Made by a program: the position numbers and the translations under genes
Source of the DNA: Mytilus galloprovincialis
Taxonomy: Eukaryota; Mollusca; Bivalvia; Mytilida; Mytilidae
Assembly: GCF_965363235.1 (NCBI RefSeq)
Contig: NC_134845.1
Span: 20,276,524-20,340,523 of the forward strand
Length of the DNA stretch: 64,000 nt
Direction: 5' to 3'
Notes under the pieces: generated by a model
What the model saw: the letters and a program-made list of their open reading frames with translations, nothing else
Told to the model about the DNA's origin: nothing
Database searches by the model: none
Part shown: piece after piece, positions 11,500 to 23,260 of the stretch
Position numbering within the stretch: the first letter of the stretch is position 1
Layout of the letters: each line of letters begins with the position of its first letter

Positions 11500-12410
11500 G
11501 CTGTGTATTTTTAATTTGCTGAGTTAAGTTGTTTTATGTAATGTATTCGTTTTTATTCTGTATATCTATTATATAGTCATTTTATAAAAGTTTTTTAAAG
11601 TATAAATTATTCTTAATAATAAGGATGTTCTTATTCCAGGCAGAAAGCTTTAGCCGTATTGGTCACAACATTTTGGAACTTTTGGTCTTCAGCGCACTTC
11701 AAATTTGTACTTGTTTTGGCCTTCGAACTTTTTTCATCTGAGAGTCACTGCTAAGACTTCTGTGGGCGAAACGCACGTCTAGCGTATTAACTTTTAAACC
11801 TGATACCTTTTGTTAGTCATTATTCGTGTGTTTCTCTGTCCTATATTTTCTCCCATTTATTTGAATTGTAGTCCTGTCATGTAATGTTGTCATTTTAATG
11901 TTATATTTAACATTGCCATTAAAGCGGGAGGTTTGGCATGCCACAAAACTAGGTTCTACCCACCATTTTTTTTCTTAAATGTCCTGTACCAAGTCAGGGA
12001 AATTGCCATTGTTATATTATATATAAAAGGAAGATGTGGTATGATTGCCAATGAGACACTTGTCCACGAGAGACCAAACTGACACAGAAATTAACAACTG
12101 TAGGTCACCGTATGGCCTTCAACAATGAGCAAAGCCCATACCGCATAGTCAGCAATAAAAGCCTCCGAAATGGCAATGTAAAACAATCCAAACGAGAAAA
12201 CTAATGGCCGTATTTATATATAAAAGAAAATGAACGAAAATTATAGTTTGTTTCTGGGTGTGTTACATTTTAATGTTGTGTTTTTGTTGTGTCGTAGTTT
12301 TCCTCTTGTATTCGATGTGTTTCCCTCAGCTTTAGTTTGTAACCCGGATTTTTTTTCTCAATCGATTTATGAATTTCGAACAGCGGTATACTACTGTTGC
12401 CTTTATTTTT
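11500..12410 (+). repeat. R2 dispersed repeat, interrupted
   Basis: The stretch contains GGATGTTCTTATTCCAGGCA, the core GACGTGCGTTTCGCC in inverse form, GGGAGGTTTGGCATGCCAC and 'GAATTTCGAACAGCGGTATA'. Other copies are 22560-23260, 29080-29400, 49640-50335 and 61195-61285. A 218-bp R3 insertion splits this copy at 12022-12239. The core 'ACCAGGTT..ACCCACC' resembles the R1 tail family, so R2 may also be a retroelement tail. Confidence 0.7.
12022..12239 (+). mobile_element. R3 insertion nested in R2, with target duplication
   Basis: Compared with the uninterrupted copy at 50141-50170, this 218-bp R3 segment has been inserted into R2. It is flanked by ATTATA at 12016-12021 and again at 12240-12245. 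The insertion is absent from copy B, so it happened after the segmental duplication or was lost there. It shows that R3 is, or recently was, mobile. Confidence 0.75.
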
Positions 12411-12839
12411 GTATCACAGCAAATGCAATTGCAGATGAAAAAAGAATGAAAACTTCATAGAACTCTACAAGTAAATTTATTCTACGCTAAATATAGTATT
12501 CGACAGTGTTCGGTATATAAATAACTGTAATGGTTGGAATGAATACAAAGAGGGGAAATTATAAAACTTCAACTTACATTGAAAATAAATTATGTTGACG
12601 TTATTCCATATGCTATTGAGACTTCAATAATGTACCAATATCAGCAAGAGACATTTTGATAAAATGTATCTGGATTATCTTTTATATAATCTTTATCTTA
12701 TTGATAATGTTAAATATAATCTATATTTATGGTTCTAAAATATTGTCATGAACGTTACTTCAACTACAGGGTACTATGATTTATACTGGAACACTTTCTC
12801 CACAATAAGGGATCTATTTAGAGATGAAAATAAATTTGA

Positions 12840-13070
12840 CATTTGTGTTACGATTTAAAAAGCTATCAATGTATTAATTTAAGTTACAGTATAAAAACAA
12901 TAACAGGTCAATGTCATAAAAATATCAACTTGTTTGTACTTGGCGCAAAACTGGGGAAATGCTCGAAAGCTCGCCCTTCCCCAGTTTCTCGGCATCATAG
13001 AAAAAAGTTTATATATTCCTGACATTGAACTAATATTGTATTTAAGAATTGAATGCTCTTTTTTGTAACT
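12840..13070. repeat. Fold-back element, decayed copy
   Basis: The stretch contains AAAGCTATCAATGTATTAAT on the left, an inner CAAAACTGGGGAAATGCTCG facing CGCCCTTCCCCAGTTTCTCG, and a degraded right arm. The counterpart at 51004-51227 has perfectly matching 57-bp arms. No transposase is present. Confidence 0.7.
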
Positions 13071-13080
13071 GCATTGGGGT

Positions 13081-13163
13081 GTAAAAGCGTCGACCGAAGT
13101 ACATTTTGTATGAAGCGCAGAAGCGCTTCATTCTAAAAATGTGTGCACGGTCAACGCTTTTAC
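13081..13163. repeat. Long hairpin
   Basis: GTAAAAGCGTCGACCGAAGT at the left pairs imperfectly with ACGGTCAACGCTTTTAC at the right. The centre is GAAGCGCAGAAGCGCTTC. The whole stretch folds into one hairpin of about 40-bp arms. It is present in copy A only, which suggests a small fold-back insertion. Confidence 0.65.
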
Positions 13164-13611
13164 AACCCTATGAAGTTAAAAAAAAAGAAGCATATAAACA
13201 CAGGTGACTATAACCCAACGTAAAATAGTGGGTAGTCCCAGGTGCCTTGAGATGGTACATTGTAACCAGACCCTGGGCACCATGTGGTACCCGTTATCTT
13301 AACTCGTTGATAAGTCTAGTTGGTGCTGTCATATTCGACGAAAAAGGGTGTATTGTTTTTGTAATAAGGTTTTCCCTAATTAATTGTATTAATTGTATTT
13401 GGTGGAATCGGGAAAACCTTATTACAAAAACTATCTCCCCCTCCATAGGAATAGTGGTTTTGACAATATAAACATATCGTTAAGTATGTTATATGGGATT
13501 TTATATTTTGAATATTTAAATCCGAGGTGACGATGTTTGACGATGCATCATCATATATTATGTGCATCACTTTAATAGCAATATACGTACACACACTTTG
13601 AAACATATTAA

Positions 13612-14222
13612 AATAAAAGTGAGAATGGAAATGGGGAATGTGTCAAAGAGACAACAAACCGACCAAATAAAAAACAACAGCAGAAGGTCACCAACAGGTC
13701 TTCAATGTAGCAAGAAATTCCCGCACCCGGAGGTGTCCTTCAGTTGGCCCCTAAATACTAGTCCAGTGATAATGAACGCCGTACTAATTTCCAAATTGTA
13801 CACAAGAAACTAAAATTAAAATAATACAAGCCTAACAAAGGCCAGAGGCTCCTGACTTGGGACAGGCGCAAAAATGCGGCGGGGTTAAACATGTTTATGA
13901 GATCTCAACCCTCCCCCTATACCTTTAACCAATGTAGAAAAGTAAACGCATAACAATACGCACATTAAAATTCAGTTCAAGAGAAGTCCGAGTCCGATGT
14001 CAGAAGATGTAACCAAAAATAATAAACAAAATGACAATAATACATAAATAACAACAGACTACTAGCAGTTAACTGACATGCCAGCTCCAGACTTCAATTA
14101 AACTGACTGAAAGATTATGATTTCATCATATGAACATCAGGCACAATCCTTCCCGTTAGGGGTTTAGTATCATACCATCATAACATATATGAGAAGAACA
14201 TAACCCGTGTCATGCCAACAAC
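13612..14222 (+). repeat. R4 dispersed repeat, 610 bp
   Basis: The stretch begins near GAGAATGGAAATGGGGAATG and contains CAGAAGGTCACCAACAGGTC, CCAGAGGCTCCTGACTTGGG and 'TGACATGCCAGCTCCAGACT'. Inverted partial copies lie at 15335-15716 and 22385-22490. It shares the segment 'GGCTCCTGACTTGGGACAGG' with R3. It occupies almost exactly the site that in copy B received the TTAA MITE at 52477-52751. Confidence 0.75.
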
Positions 14223-14331
14223 TGTTTATTTAGATTTCTTATAAAAATGTACACTTTAATTGTTCAGTTTTTGTACAAGGTGATATATGTGTATGTAATC
14301 ATCATACTTGTTAAGCACAATACTTCAGTAG

Positions 14332-14337
14332 TTTATT
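14332..14337 (-). promoter_or_regulatory. Candidate polyadenylation signal of the relic gene
   Basis: AATAAA on the minus strand lies about 590 bp past the tail-exon stop. The equivalent signal at 52865-52870 in copy B is about 205 bp past its stop, and the sequence around it (GTAGTTTATTCTG) is identical. Use of the site is inferred. Confidence 0.35.
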
Positions 14338-14927
14338 CTGTATCAACATGATGTTTTGACGTTACTTTAGGAAGAACTTATGTGAGGTTTTGGATTAAAT
14401 GCTAAATGTTCGGACTCCTTGGTGTTTTTCCATACGATACAAGGTAAAATATTTTGCCCCATAACACCTATCTATCTTTTAACATAAGACTTAATAGCAC
14501 ATAAAAGGTCATTTGACAAAATTTAAGGAGAATCTTGATTTTCTTTCTTTTGATTTGAGACCAAAATAATAACAATGCAAATATAAGGTAAAAGTCCGAG
14601 TCAGCCAAATATCTCTATAAGGAGCTTAATGACCTATCAATATTTTTAGCTTATTTTGATCCTTAACTAATACTCTTCCAGCTTTAAGTATAAATTTTGA
14701 TTTCTTGATTTATTTAATTCTACCTTAGATCACCTAAGTACATCCTTAATAACTTCACATTAAATGTTACCCGTATAATCATGATAATAGAGTTATAATT
14801 AAGATACAAAATATTAACTTAAATCGGATGTTGGTCGCATTTGAAGACTGCTACATGAGATTATACATCGGAGAAACTATTCCTTTACTGTTAGGATATG
14901 GAAGTATGTGGTTTATCGTCACATTTT

Positions 14928-15745
14928 CTACCAATGAATACTAGAACATGGTGAGGAATCTTTGACACTGCTTCCTGTCTCTGTGTTTTTCTTTGTTCTT
15001 CTACAAAAAAAGAACCAATATAAGCAGCGATGTTTTATCCATAAAAAGGTTATATAAACGAAACAAAGATAAAGTAAGTAAACAATTCCTTTCATATCCG
15101 TTCATACAATGTCACTTTGAGGTTGAACAAATTAACAACTCTATTATGTTTTGAACGTTTTTTTAATGTACAGTTTACTTTGTACAAAATGTAGCAATAG
15201 ATTAATATTGTTGTTATTTGTAATGTGTATTTTAAGTTGTACTTAAGTCGTAATCAAAATATGTATAGAACAGAAATAAATATTAAAATATTTTTTTTCA
15301 AAATATTATTGATGTTTTTTGTCTAATATATATATCAGTTTAATTGAGGTCTGGAGCTGGCATGTCAGTAAACTGTTGTAGTCTGTTGTTATTAATGTAT
15401 TATTGTCATTTCATTTATTTTCTTTTGTTACATCTTCTGACATCGGACTCGGACTTCTCTTGAACTGAATTTTAATGTGCGTATTGTTATGCGTTTACTT
15501 TTCTACATTAGCTAATGGTATCGTGGAGGGTTGAGATCTCGTAAACATGTTTAACCCCGCTGCAATTTTGCGCCTGTCCCAAGTAAGGAGCACATGGCCT
15601 TTGTTAGTCTTGTATGATTTTTAATTATAGTTTTTTATGTATAATTCGGAGTTTGGTATGACGTCCATTATCACTGCACTAGTATACATATTTTTTATGG
15701 GGCCAGCTGAAGGACGCCTACGGTCAATGCATTGTCAATTGCACT
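14928..15745 (-). pseudogene. Relic of the gene 3 type membrane anchor (copy A)
   Basis: The tail exon at 14928-15000 is intact: after TTTTTTTGTAG it encodes RRTKKNTETGSSVKDSSPCS and a stop, close to the gene 3 tail at 53074-53149. The transmembrane exon is not intact. Only its first bases survive near 15718-15745, its acceptor is altered, and the rest has been replaced by an inverted R4 repeat (15335-15716). Without that exon the tail cannot be joined to a membrane span. No ectodomain exons matching this relic are seen upstream in copy A. Confidence 0.7.
15335..15716 (-). repeat. R4 repeat, inverted partial copy
   Basis: This is the reverse complement of much of 13690-14100. It includes GGTCTGGAGCTGGCATGTCA, CATCGGACTCGGACTTCTCT and 'GGGGCCAGCTGAAGGACGCC'. 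It sits where copy B has the gene 3 transmembrane exon. The two R4 copies form an inverted pair around the surviving tail exon. Confidence 0.75.
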
Positions 15746-16976
15746 TCTTGAAATATCATTTGTAGGTTTTTAATTAGTTCATAAAAGCCTTTCATTTGTT
15801 TCTACAATTTCAAAGCAAAAAACATTGATAAACATTTATGTTAAGTAAAAAATGAGGTATATCAGAAATCGTCAATAATAATGCAACGTATGACAAAACA
15901 CATTTAAAACCATCATTCAAATCCTGTGGGAAAAATAACAAATAAACAAGAACGAACAACATATGGTACCTATAGCCTGTCTTTGAGAGGTAGAATATTT
16001 TATGAGGTTTAACCAGATATATGTGTACTCCATTCCTTTCCTCTTTTGATTTTATGGCCGCGTATGTCATAAAAGTAACACAAGCAATAACAAAGCACTT
16101 CAGTATAACGATCAAATTAATGCCTACTAACTTCAGCACGATTATCACTATTCAGCACAAAATTCTAAAATCGGTGCCCATATCAGCTCGCAACAACAAT
16201 TTTAGCTTGGAAAGATAGCTACAGTTAATGATTTGAAAAAATAGATACAAAATCAACGAGTCCATAACGCTAGCTGCAGTCCCTGCCGTTCAAATAGTTT
16301 CATAGTTTCCCTAAACCAATTAAAGTTAAGTAGCAGATACTATGAAAGTTGACAAAAACATAGTTTTTTATCTAAAAAATTATTCAAATAAATTTATCAT
16401 AGATATCAGGATTAACATTTTATATTTATGCCGGACGCGCTTTTTGTATTTAAAAGACTCATCAGTGATGCTCGAATAAAAAAAGGTTGAAAAGGCCAAA
16501 TAAAGTACGAAGGTCGAGTAGGATCGAGGACCAAAATTAACCCTTTTAGAGTTTTCTTTTAATTACCAATAGACTTTTTTATATTGCCGACTTTTGACTT
16601 CCGATTATATAATCGACAGGCTACATTTTATGTGGTAGAACATCTTGGTACTCAGTCCAGTAAGAGCCATTAAAATAAGTAAACCCAAGCATATAATCAG
16701 TGTATTTTAAGGGGAAAGTGATTTTTTCCTGTGAATTTGTCGTGTAAAGATTATAATACGCAATTATTTTTCCCAAAAAATTGTACCGATTTAAAGCTTC
16801 AATTTACTTCTTTACGTTGCTCGTACGTGACATGGTACTAGAATGTCTTATTGCAGAGTAGGTAACTTGTCGAAGTCAAAAGTCGCTTATATGAAAAAAG
16901 TATAATGTGAATTTATCAGATATCAAAATGCCATAGTAATACTTTTTAATTGTTTTCGTAGGTCCAGCAAGCTTAA
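15746..16976. other. Conserved non-coding block plus module repeat
   Basis: The block aligns with 53560-54893 in copy B. A 112-codon frame on the minus strand (15810-16148) is not kept in copy B and is rejected as a gene. The segment at 16410-16520 is a diverged copy of the GACGAAACGCGCGTC module (here GGACGCGCTTTTTGTATTT followed by GACTCATCAGTGATGCTCGA), shared with 54340-54450. Confidence 0.55.
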
Positions 16977-18319
16977 AGGGAAATCACACTATTGTTTATA
17001 CGCATCGCTCTCGGCGCCGCCATAGTGTCGTAACTGTATTATGACGTCGCCGTTTTCGATTCCGCCGTAAAGGTTGCTAACTTATGAAAAAGCGAACGCT
17101 CGAAGGGATGTTCCACTAAAGCAGGAGAAATGATAATGGACATATCATATTTTTTACAACTGATATGTTGTACTAGCGAGTTTCTAGATTGTATTGGGGT
17201 TTACCTGCGGAATACAAAATAATGGGCAAATACTGCAGAATAAAAGGCAAAAAAAAAAGATTGAATGATGAGGTGCTAAAATATAGAGAATAAAAAATAT
17301 TGGAAACACAAAATATACATTAATAAATGAATGACCCACTATCCAGACCATTATGATAAAAAGGATCTACCAATACAAAACACATAATCATCATGCATAA
17401 TCAACACTAAGAACGTTGGAATTTCATAGCATATTCAATGTAACTTAGTACCCCCTCCGACCATTTTCTCGATAACGAAGTCGGTGACATATAATTTTTT
17501 TTTAATTTTCTAATGTATATGTTCAATATCTAATTGAATTCTAAATTTCCAAAAATATTATGGACTCATCTTGACCTTAAGTGCAAAAATGAAAATGCTA
17601 CTCGAAATGGACAAAATGTATGGCAAAAAAAATAGCCCAAAGTGGTCATGATGAAATGGCACAACTTTGGCAGCGTATGTAGGGTTCAGCGTATAATTTT
17701 TTTTTATTTTTTTTTTTTGGGGGGGGGGTACAAATAGACCAAGAGTACCAGCAGGTTAGCGTATAGCTATCGGAATCTGTAGTTTTCTGTTCAAAAGAGG
17801 GTTGTAAATAAGAACAATGAGTTTCAACTTACAGTTTTCTCATATCACATGCATGCAACGTCATAACTATTATAGTCTTCTATACTACATGTATAAATAA
17901 TTCATTAAACATCTCATTTCATATAAGTATTTATCCGGCTCAGCCTGTTGGATTTTTACAAAGCAGAGTCAAATTCATATGTTCTAATCTAGTTTTGAAT
18001 ATGCATTAAACTTGCCAATGGACGTAAATGTGTGAAGTCCTATTTTAAATCGTTATTTATTTCACATGTGACGACAGAAATGATCTAAGTGTCGTCCATC
18101 TTTCCCAAATGTTCCTTTGATATCTAACGCCTCTGAACCCTGAACAGTTTGGGCAAGTTTGGATACAATATTGAAGCTTGATACGGTCTAAATTTGGATT
18201 GTGATAAAATTTTTGACATAATATAGGTTTCTGACACAAAATAAATGTGGTCAAAGGTATTAAAAATCTATTGTGCAATACTGTGCAATTGGAGATTTCT
18301 TTTTGAGATATTTCGAATA

Positions 18320-18910
18320 ATTTGCAAAAAAATAGAATAAAACGCCACCCCCTCCCCTCTTGGGGTAATTACTGGCCGACCACCAAACTCAATCCCAGCC
18401 TTCCCTGTGTGGTATGGAACCTTGTAGTACAATTTTAGATAGATCCATACACTTAAACACAAGTTATTGTAAAATAGTAATTTTAGTAAAATGCTTGTTT
18501 GTGGCTCCTAATTCCTGAACGTTTTGAGCAATTACATGTACCCTTTAAATCAATTTCAGCCTTTCATTTGTGATATGGAACCTTGTGGTACAATTTCAGA
18601 AAGATTCATTACTTCTCAATGTCATATTAGAAATTTATGAAAATCAAAAGGGTATTTACATCAACAGATATAAACAATTTATCAAAGTTGTATGAAAATT
18701 GATGAAAGCGATATTGAGTTATAATTGTCCGAAAACTTGAAAATCCCCCCTTTTTAATGGATAAAACCCTATAACTCGAAAACGTAAAATCAAAATTTAT
18801 AAAAAAAAAAAAGAAAGGGAGCTCACGTCAATAGATATAAACAATGTCCGACATGTTGACGACGGACGGACGGACAGATGTATACCATAATACGTCCCGT
18901 AACCGGGCGT
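18320..18910. repeat. Degenerate direct repeat and invertebrate-type repeat end
   Basis: The motif 'GGTATGGAACCTTGTAGTACAA' at about 18411 recurs as 'GATATGGAACCTTGTGGTACAA' at about 18574. The right end has GACGGACGGACGGACAG and TACGTCCCGTAACCGGGCGT, a sequence type common in mollusc genomes. It is nested inside the TTAA element. No coding capacity is seen. Confidence 0.5.
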
Positions 18911-18969
18911 ATACTAATTCAACACGTACTATACATTTGGCTTTACCAGTCTCCAACAAGAGAAATATC

Positions 18970-18970
<1 letters not shown>

Positions 18971-19000
<30 letters not shown>
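18971..19000. repeat. CA dinucleotide microsatellite
   Basis: About fifteen AC units in a row, within the TTAA element. Confidence 0.95.
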
Positions 19001-19004
<4 letters not shown>

Positions 19005-19406
19005 TTTATGTAGAGATATATACATGTCTCACAGAGTACTGCTAAACTAACAAACACATTAATGGTCCGTCTGGTGAAAGAATATTCCACTCATATAGAC
19101 AAATGTTTTGTGCTGATGTTCATGTAATATTTGCCACTGAAAGTTTTGCAAAAACAAGAAAACAATGGTAAAAAAAAATAAAAAATAGTAATAAAAGTTC
19201 AGATGTAGGTTCGAGTTTAGATCACTCAATGTGATCACTGTCGACAGTGATTAAGGGATATTGTCGGAGACCGTGACTGAAAAGGACATCCAATTTTTTT
19301 ACTCTTTATTCTTTGGTTCTTTAAACAAAAATAGCCAACATGGTATAGCAGAGAGTGCTTAAATATTGGCACACAAATTCAATTAATTATTTTCAAATTA
19401 ACTATC

Positions 19407-20130
19407 ATTAATGAGGGGTGGGGTGGGGGGGGGGAGGTCAGAAGAGTCCTGATCCCGAAATCCCGGGCTTAAAATTAAGAAATTATTCCTTCATGTCATG
19501 CTCTATGCTCATTTTAACATGGGTAGGCATTATATTTGTCGATATTTTACACTGAGCGTTAGCGAGGTGTGAAATGTGGTCAAATATAATGCCTACCCAT
19601 GTTGAAATGAGCATAGAGCATGACATGAAGGAATTATTTCGATTCTAATAGGACAAATACAGTATTTTCATAGGTCGAAGCGTACGAAAATACCATAAAA
19701 ATGTTTGGCTTTTCCCATTTCCTCCCCGAGGAGTCTGTGCATTACATTTCATATTTGATAAGTTTAAAAATTACAAGCAAGGTAAATATATGTTGTTTTA
19801 TAAAAAAATATATAATAAAAGTTTATGTTAGCTGCTTAAATGTATATATTTTAAAGGATAACGATGGAAATAACGTTAATATACACAGTAAATTCGTGAG
19901 CATGTGTCAAACATATTTTGTGCTCATTAGAACACGGCTTTGTTCACAAAGCGTAATAAGGACGTTATATTAGAATAAAAACATAAAATCCCGAGGTCCA
20001 GAATTTAAAAAAAAAAAATCCTGACATCCCGAACATCGAAAAAAGAAATCCCGGATCCTGAGCTTAAAAACACTTGATCCCGACGTCCCGAAAAAGGTCC
20101 TGCCCCCCCCCCCCCCCCCCCCTCATTAAT
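19407..20130. mobile_element. Nested fold-back element with G/C-tract ends
   Basis: The left end ATTAATGAGGGG leads into a long G tract and the right end is a C tract closing in CCCCTCATTAAT, so the ends are inverted repeats. Inside, 19483-19560 and 19561-19642 form a hairpin with arms of roughly 75-80 bp (CATGTCATGCTCTATGCTCA against TGAGCATAGAGCATGACATG). Repeated 'ATCCCG' and 'TCCCGAAA' words lie near both ends. No coding capacity is seen. Confidence 0.65.
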
Positions 20131-22384
20131 CAGTATTGGCAAAAATAGGTGCATTTACCACAATGAAAGATAAATGTGATAAAAGAATATACATTCAAAC
20201 AAAAAGAGGTGCACCAACAGAAAATAGAAACCACATTCTTACTCTTAATTTCATCGGATCTCAAAATTTAAACTCTTACCAGAATTTTTTACTCTATCTA
20301 ACAGTATAACTCAAGAAGTTTCTAAGTGTAACTTGAGCTTAAACTAGAAATCTTACTGGAAAAAATATTCGAAATCAAAATAAAACTTGAACTTTCACTC
20401 AAAATTTAACTGGAACTCGAACTTAATTTGTGTCGATTATGGATCCCGGAGCGTTGTGTAATAACAGAAATGTTAGCCAATTTTAAATTTCTTCCGAAAA
20501 CGGTGTCATTGGGGGCTTTTTTTTAAAGTGCCGAGTTTGTGGCTTTTTAAACACGGCATTTCGGGTTTTATCTTCCCGGTGCAATGGACAAGTTAGTGAA
20601 TTTATTCTGTTTGTAGTCTAAATGGAACGTGTTACTTTTCAGCCCAGATACCCTCAATCTTCCGAAGTAGAAGATTCTAAATCTGCAAGCCGTAAATTAA
20701 TTCTTTAATACGGAATGAGGCACACATTAGTTTTTCATATACAACAAATGCAATTAAAAAATTTAGATGACTCCAACTTTGACAATTACTTTTTAATAAA
20801 CTGTTACTGTATGTTTAATAATGAATAATCAAAATACCTTAAAAAAATATTATTATATAAAAAAAAGGTTTAACCCAATAGTTCCAAGCATTGCAAGAAA
20901 TGCTGCTATGCTAGCAACGTCGTTCTATATATAGATAACGTTAAGAGTAAAAAGTTATAATTCCCGCCAAAAATTGATATAAGATTATTTCCACTGTAGC
21001 GGATTTAAAACATTGGTGACCCCCCGTTTTTATTTATGCTTTTAAAATCTCCCCTGAAGCTGCAACTAATGCAGAAGTTTGAAGGAAAAAACATTAGTAG
21101 ATTTTTTTTATTTCAAGAAAAATCTATAATAAACGGTAATTAAAAATGGCGGGAAATGTAAAAAGGCTTTAAAAAATAAGGAAACTGAGAAAAATAAATG
21201 TGTATAAGATATAAGTTACAATTGACTGTTTCGGTTAAACCAGTTAAACATCATTTTTCAATAATTTTGCCTTCTTTTAGCATTTTTGAGCGCTATTTCC
21301 ATATTACGGTATAACGCAATTCTTTACTTATTGATGACGTCATATCTCGAAAACAACATCGGTAACCCCAATTTTTTTTTCGCCTAAAATATTGAAATAA
21401 GTATGATCTGTCTACATGCAAAATTTTAATGAATTATTATTAGTAGTTTAAATAGTGTGATTTCCCTTTAAGCGATTCAAATATTAATAACATTCTTTAA
21501 GTTATTGTCCAGATTCGACTATACCTAAAGTCCATTTTGTGTTATTTACATTGAATATTTTATTAAAACATATTTTTCTCATCATGCTCATTATAATATT
21601 CAAAATCTCTGAAAAGAAAAATATCTGGTGTTTATAAAAGAGTTTAAAATTCTGATTATCTTTTTTTTTTTAATGTTATGTCAAAATCATGTTTCTATAT
21701 TTCATGTTTGCAGAATAATGTTTTAAATTATAAATGTCATTGGCTTTGTTTATATCATACCATTAGAATGTATTTGAGGTACTGGTTTGCTAGATCAAAT
21801 GTTGTTGTGAATCTTATTGGTAGTCATTGTCTTTGTAGAAATTGGTTTTTATGGGGAAATGAAAGCCTGAGTGTATTGTCCTGTCCGGATTGTAGTTGTG
21901 TAGAAACTAGTTGACGTCTGGTATGTCGAAAGCGAGTTCCCCTTTATCTACAATTTAAAAGTACATGTTCCCTTGTTAATAATACTTTGTTTGTGAATGC
22001 ACACTGTTTAATAATGGCTTAATTGTATTAATTTATTCAACTGAACTCAAACAGTTTTATTGTATTTTATAAACATAAATAAATCTTCACTTAATGATTC
22101 AGTACAAGCGTTAACGTTATTTGTTATAATTTATTCGGCGGATTTTAAAACATTTTGATACATATCCGAATAGTTATCTTTGATTTCAGAATTGATTTAA
22201 AAGTTTTTGATGTCGGTAAAACTATATGCCTCTTATAAAGTCGGCTATACATATTTTGTTTTATTACAATTCAATCTAATGACTTTCTAAACTTTGATTT
22301 TAACTTCATTCAACTGCAATGCTGATAAGCTGTTCCTTTGACATCAACTACCTCTATTTGTGAACACTCTGACTTTTATCAATA

Positions 22385-22490
22385 GAAACACATGAATGTG
22401 TTCATAGTTGGTGACCTTCTGCTGTTGTTTTTTCTATGGTCGGGTTGTTGTCTCTTTGGCATATTCCCCATTTCCATTCTCAATTTTATA
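22385..22490 (-). repeat. R4 repeat fragment
   Basis: The stretch contains TTGGTGACCTTCTGCTGTTG, CTCTTTGGCATATTCCCCAT and TCCATTCTCAATT. This is the reverse complement of the start of the R4 copy at 13612. Confidence 0.65.
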
Positions 22491-22559
22491 GTACACGGAT
22501 GCTCCACTCGCACTATCATTTTCCATGTTCTGTGGCCCATGAAATTGGGGTCATAACTT

Positions 22560-23260
22560 TAATTTGGAATTTTTGTGTTTTATCTGTTTTTGTTCTGTAG
22601 CTAGTCACCACTTCAGTTTTATCATGTATATCTATTGTATAGTCATTTTATAAAATTTACAGTTTGCAAAGGTATGTTTTATTCTATATTCTAAATTATA
22701 TTAAGGATGTTGTTGTCCCAGGTGGATAACCCTGGCCGTGTTGGTCGAGACTTTTTAAACTTTTGGTCCTCGATGCTTTTTAGCTTTGTACTTGTTTTGG
22801 CTCTTAAACTTTTTTCATCTGGGCGTCGCTGGTTAGTATTATGTGGACGTGGCGCACGTCTGACGTATTAAATTGATAAAAAAGTCCTCTTTTGTTGGCT
22901 ATTAATCATTTGTTCCTCTGTCCTATATTTTCTCCCATTTATTTGTATTGTAGTCCTGTCATGTAATGTTGTCATTTTAATGTTATGATTAACATTGTCA
23001 TTAATGCGGGAGGTTTGGCATGCCATAAAACCAGATTCAACCCACCATTTTTATCTTTAAATGCCCTGTACCAAGTTAGGGAAATGGTCATAGCTATATT
23101 ATCGTATATGTGTGTGTTACATTTTAATGATGTTTTTCTTTTGTGTCGCAGTTCTGTTCTATTTGATGCGTCACCCTCAGTTTTAATTTGTAACTCGGAT
23201 TTGTTTTTTCTTTATCAATTTATGAATTTCGAACAGCGGTATACTACTGTCAAGTGAAAT
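22560..23260 (+). repeat. R2 dispersed repeat
   Basis: The stretch contains ATTAATGCGGGAGGTTTGGC, CAAGTTAGGGAAATGG and GAATTTCGAACAGCGGTATA in the same order as the copies at 11500-12410 and 49640-50335. A 90-codon frame (22985-23257) overlaps it. A similar phrase (GLA..KTRF.PPF..L..LY) can be read in the R1 tail at 4190-4259, so a trace of old coding sequence is possible. Confidence 0.65.

Larger units (their letters stand above)
16977..21467. mobile_element. Large non-autonomous TTAA-target DNA element
   Basis: The ends are perfect 17-bp inverted repeats (AGGGAAATCACACTATT), each flanked by TTAA (16973-16976 and 21468-21471). Copy B has no such element at the matching site (near 54893), which confirms an insertion of about 4.5 kb. 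TTAA duplication is typical of piggyBac and Kolobok elements, but no transposase frame is visible, so it must rely on an enzyme from elsewhere. It carries a nested fold-back (19407-20130), a CA repeat and an older bivalve repeat (18320-18910). The interior is AT-rich apart from G and C tracts. Confidence 0.8.
1..22000 (+). repeat. Segmental duplication, copy A
   Basis: This is the left copy of a large direct duplication whose right copy is about 33731-56770. Colinear blocks can be followed by eye: 1-7260 with 33731-43385, 9440-9530 with 43665-43760, 9534-13610 with 48055-52475, 14222-16976 with 52757-54893, and 21468-22000 with 54893-56770. Copy A carries its own insertions, notably the 4.5-kb TTAA element (16977-21467), the 610-bp repeat at 13612-14222 and a nested repeat at 12022-12239. 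It lacks the hAT element found in copy B. Both the coding exons of gene 1 and their introns are included, so this is a genomic duplication and not retroposition. Confidence 0.9.

Noticed and set aside
15810-16148. A 112-codon minus-strand frame with hydrophobic stretches
   Set aside because: The counterpart in copy B (53688-53978) does not keep the frame although the DNA aligns well, so the reading frame is not under selection.
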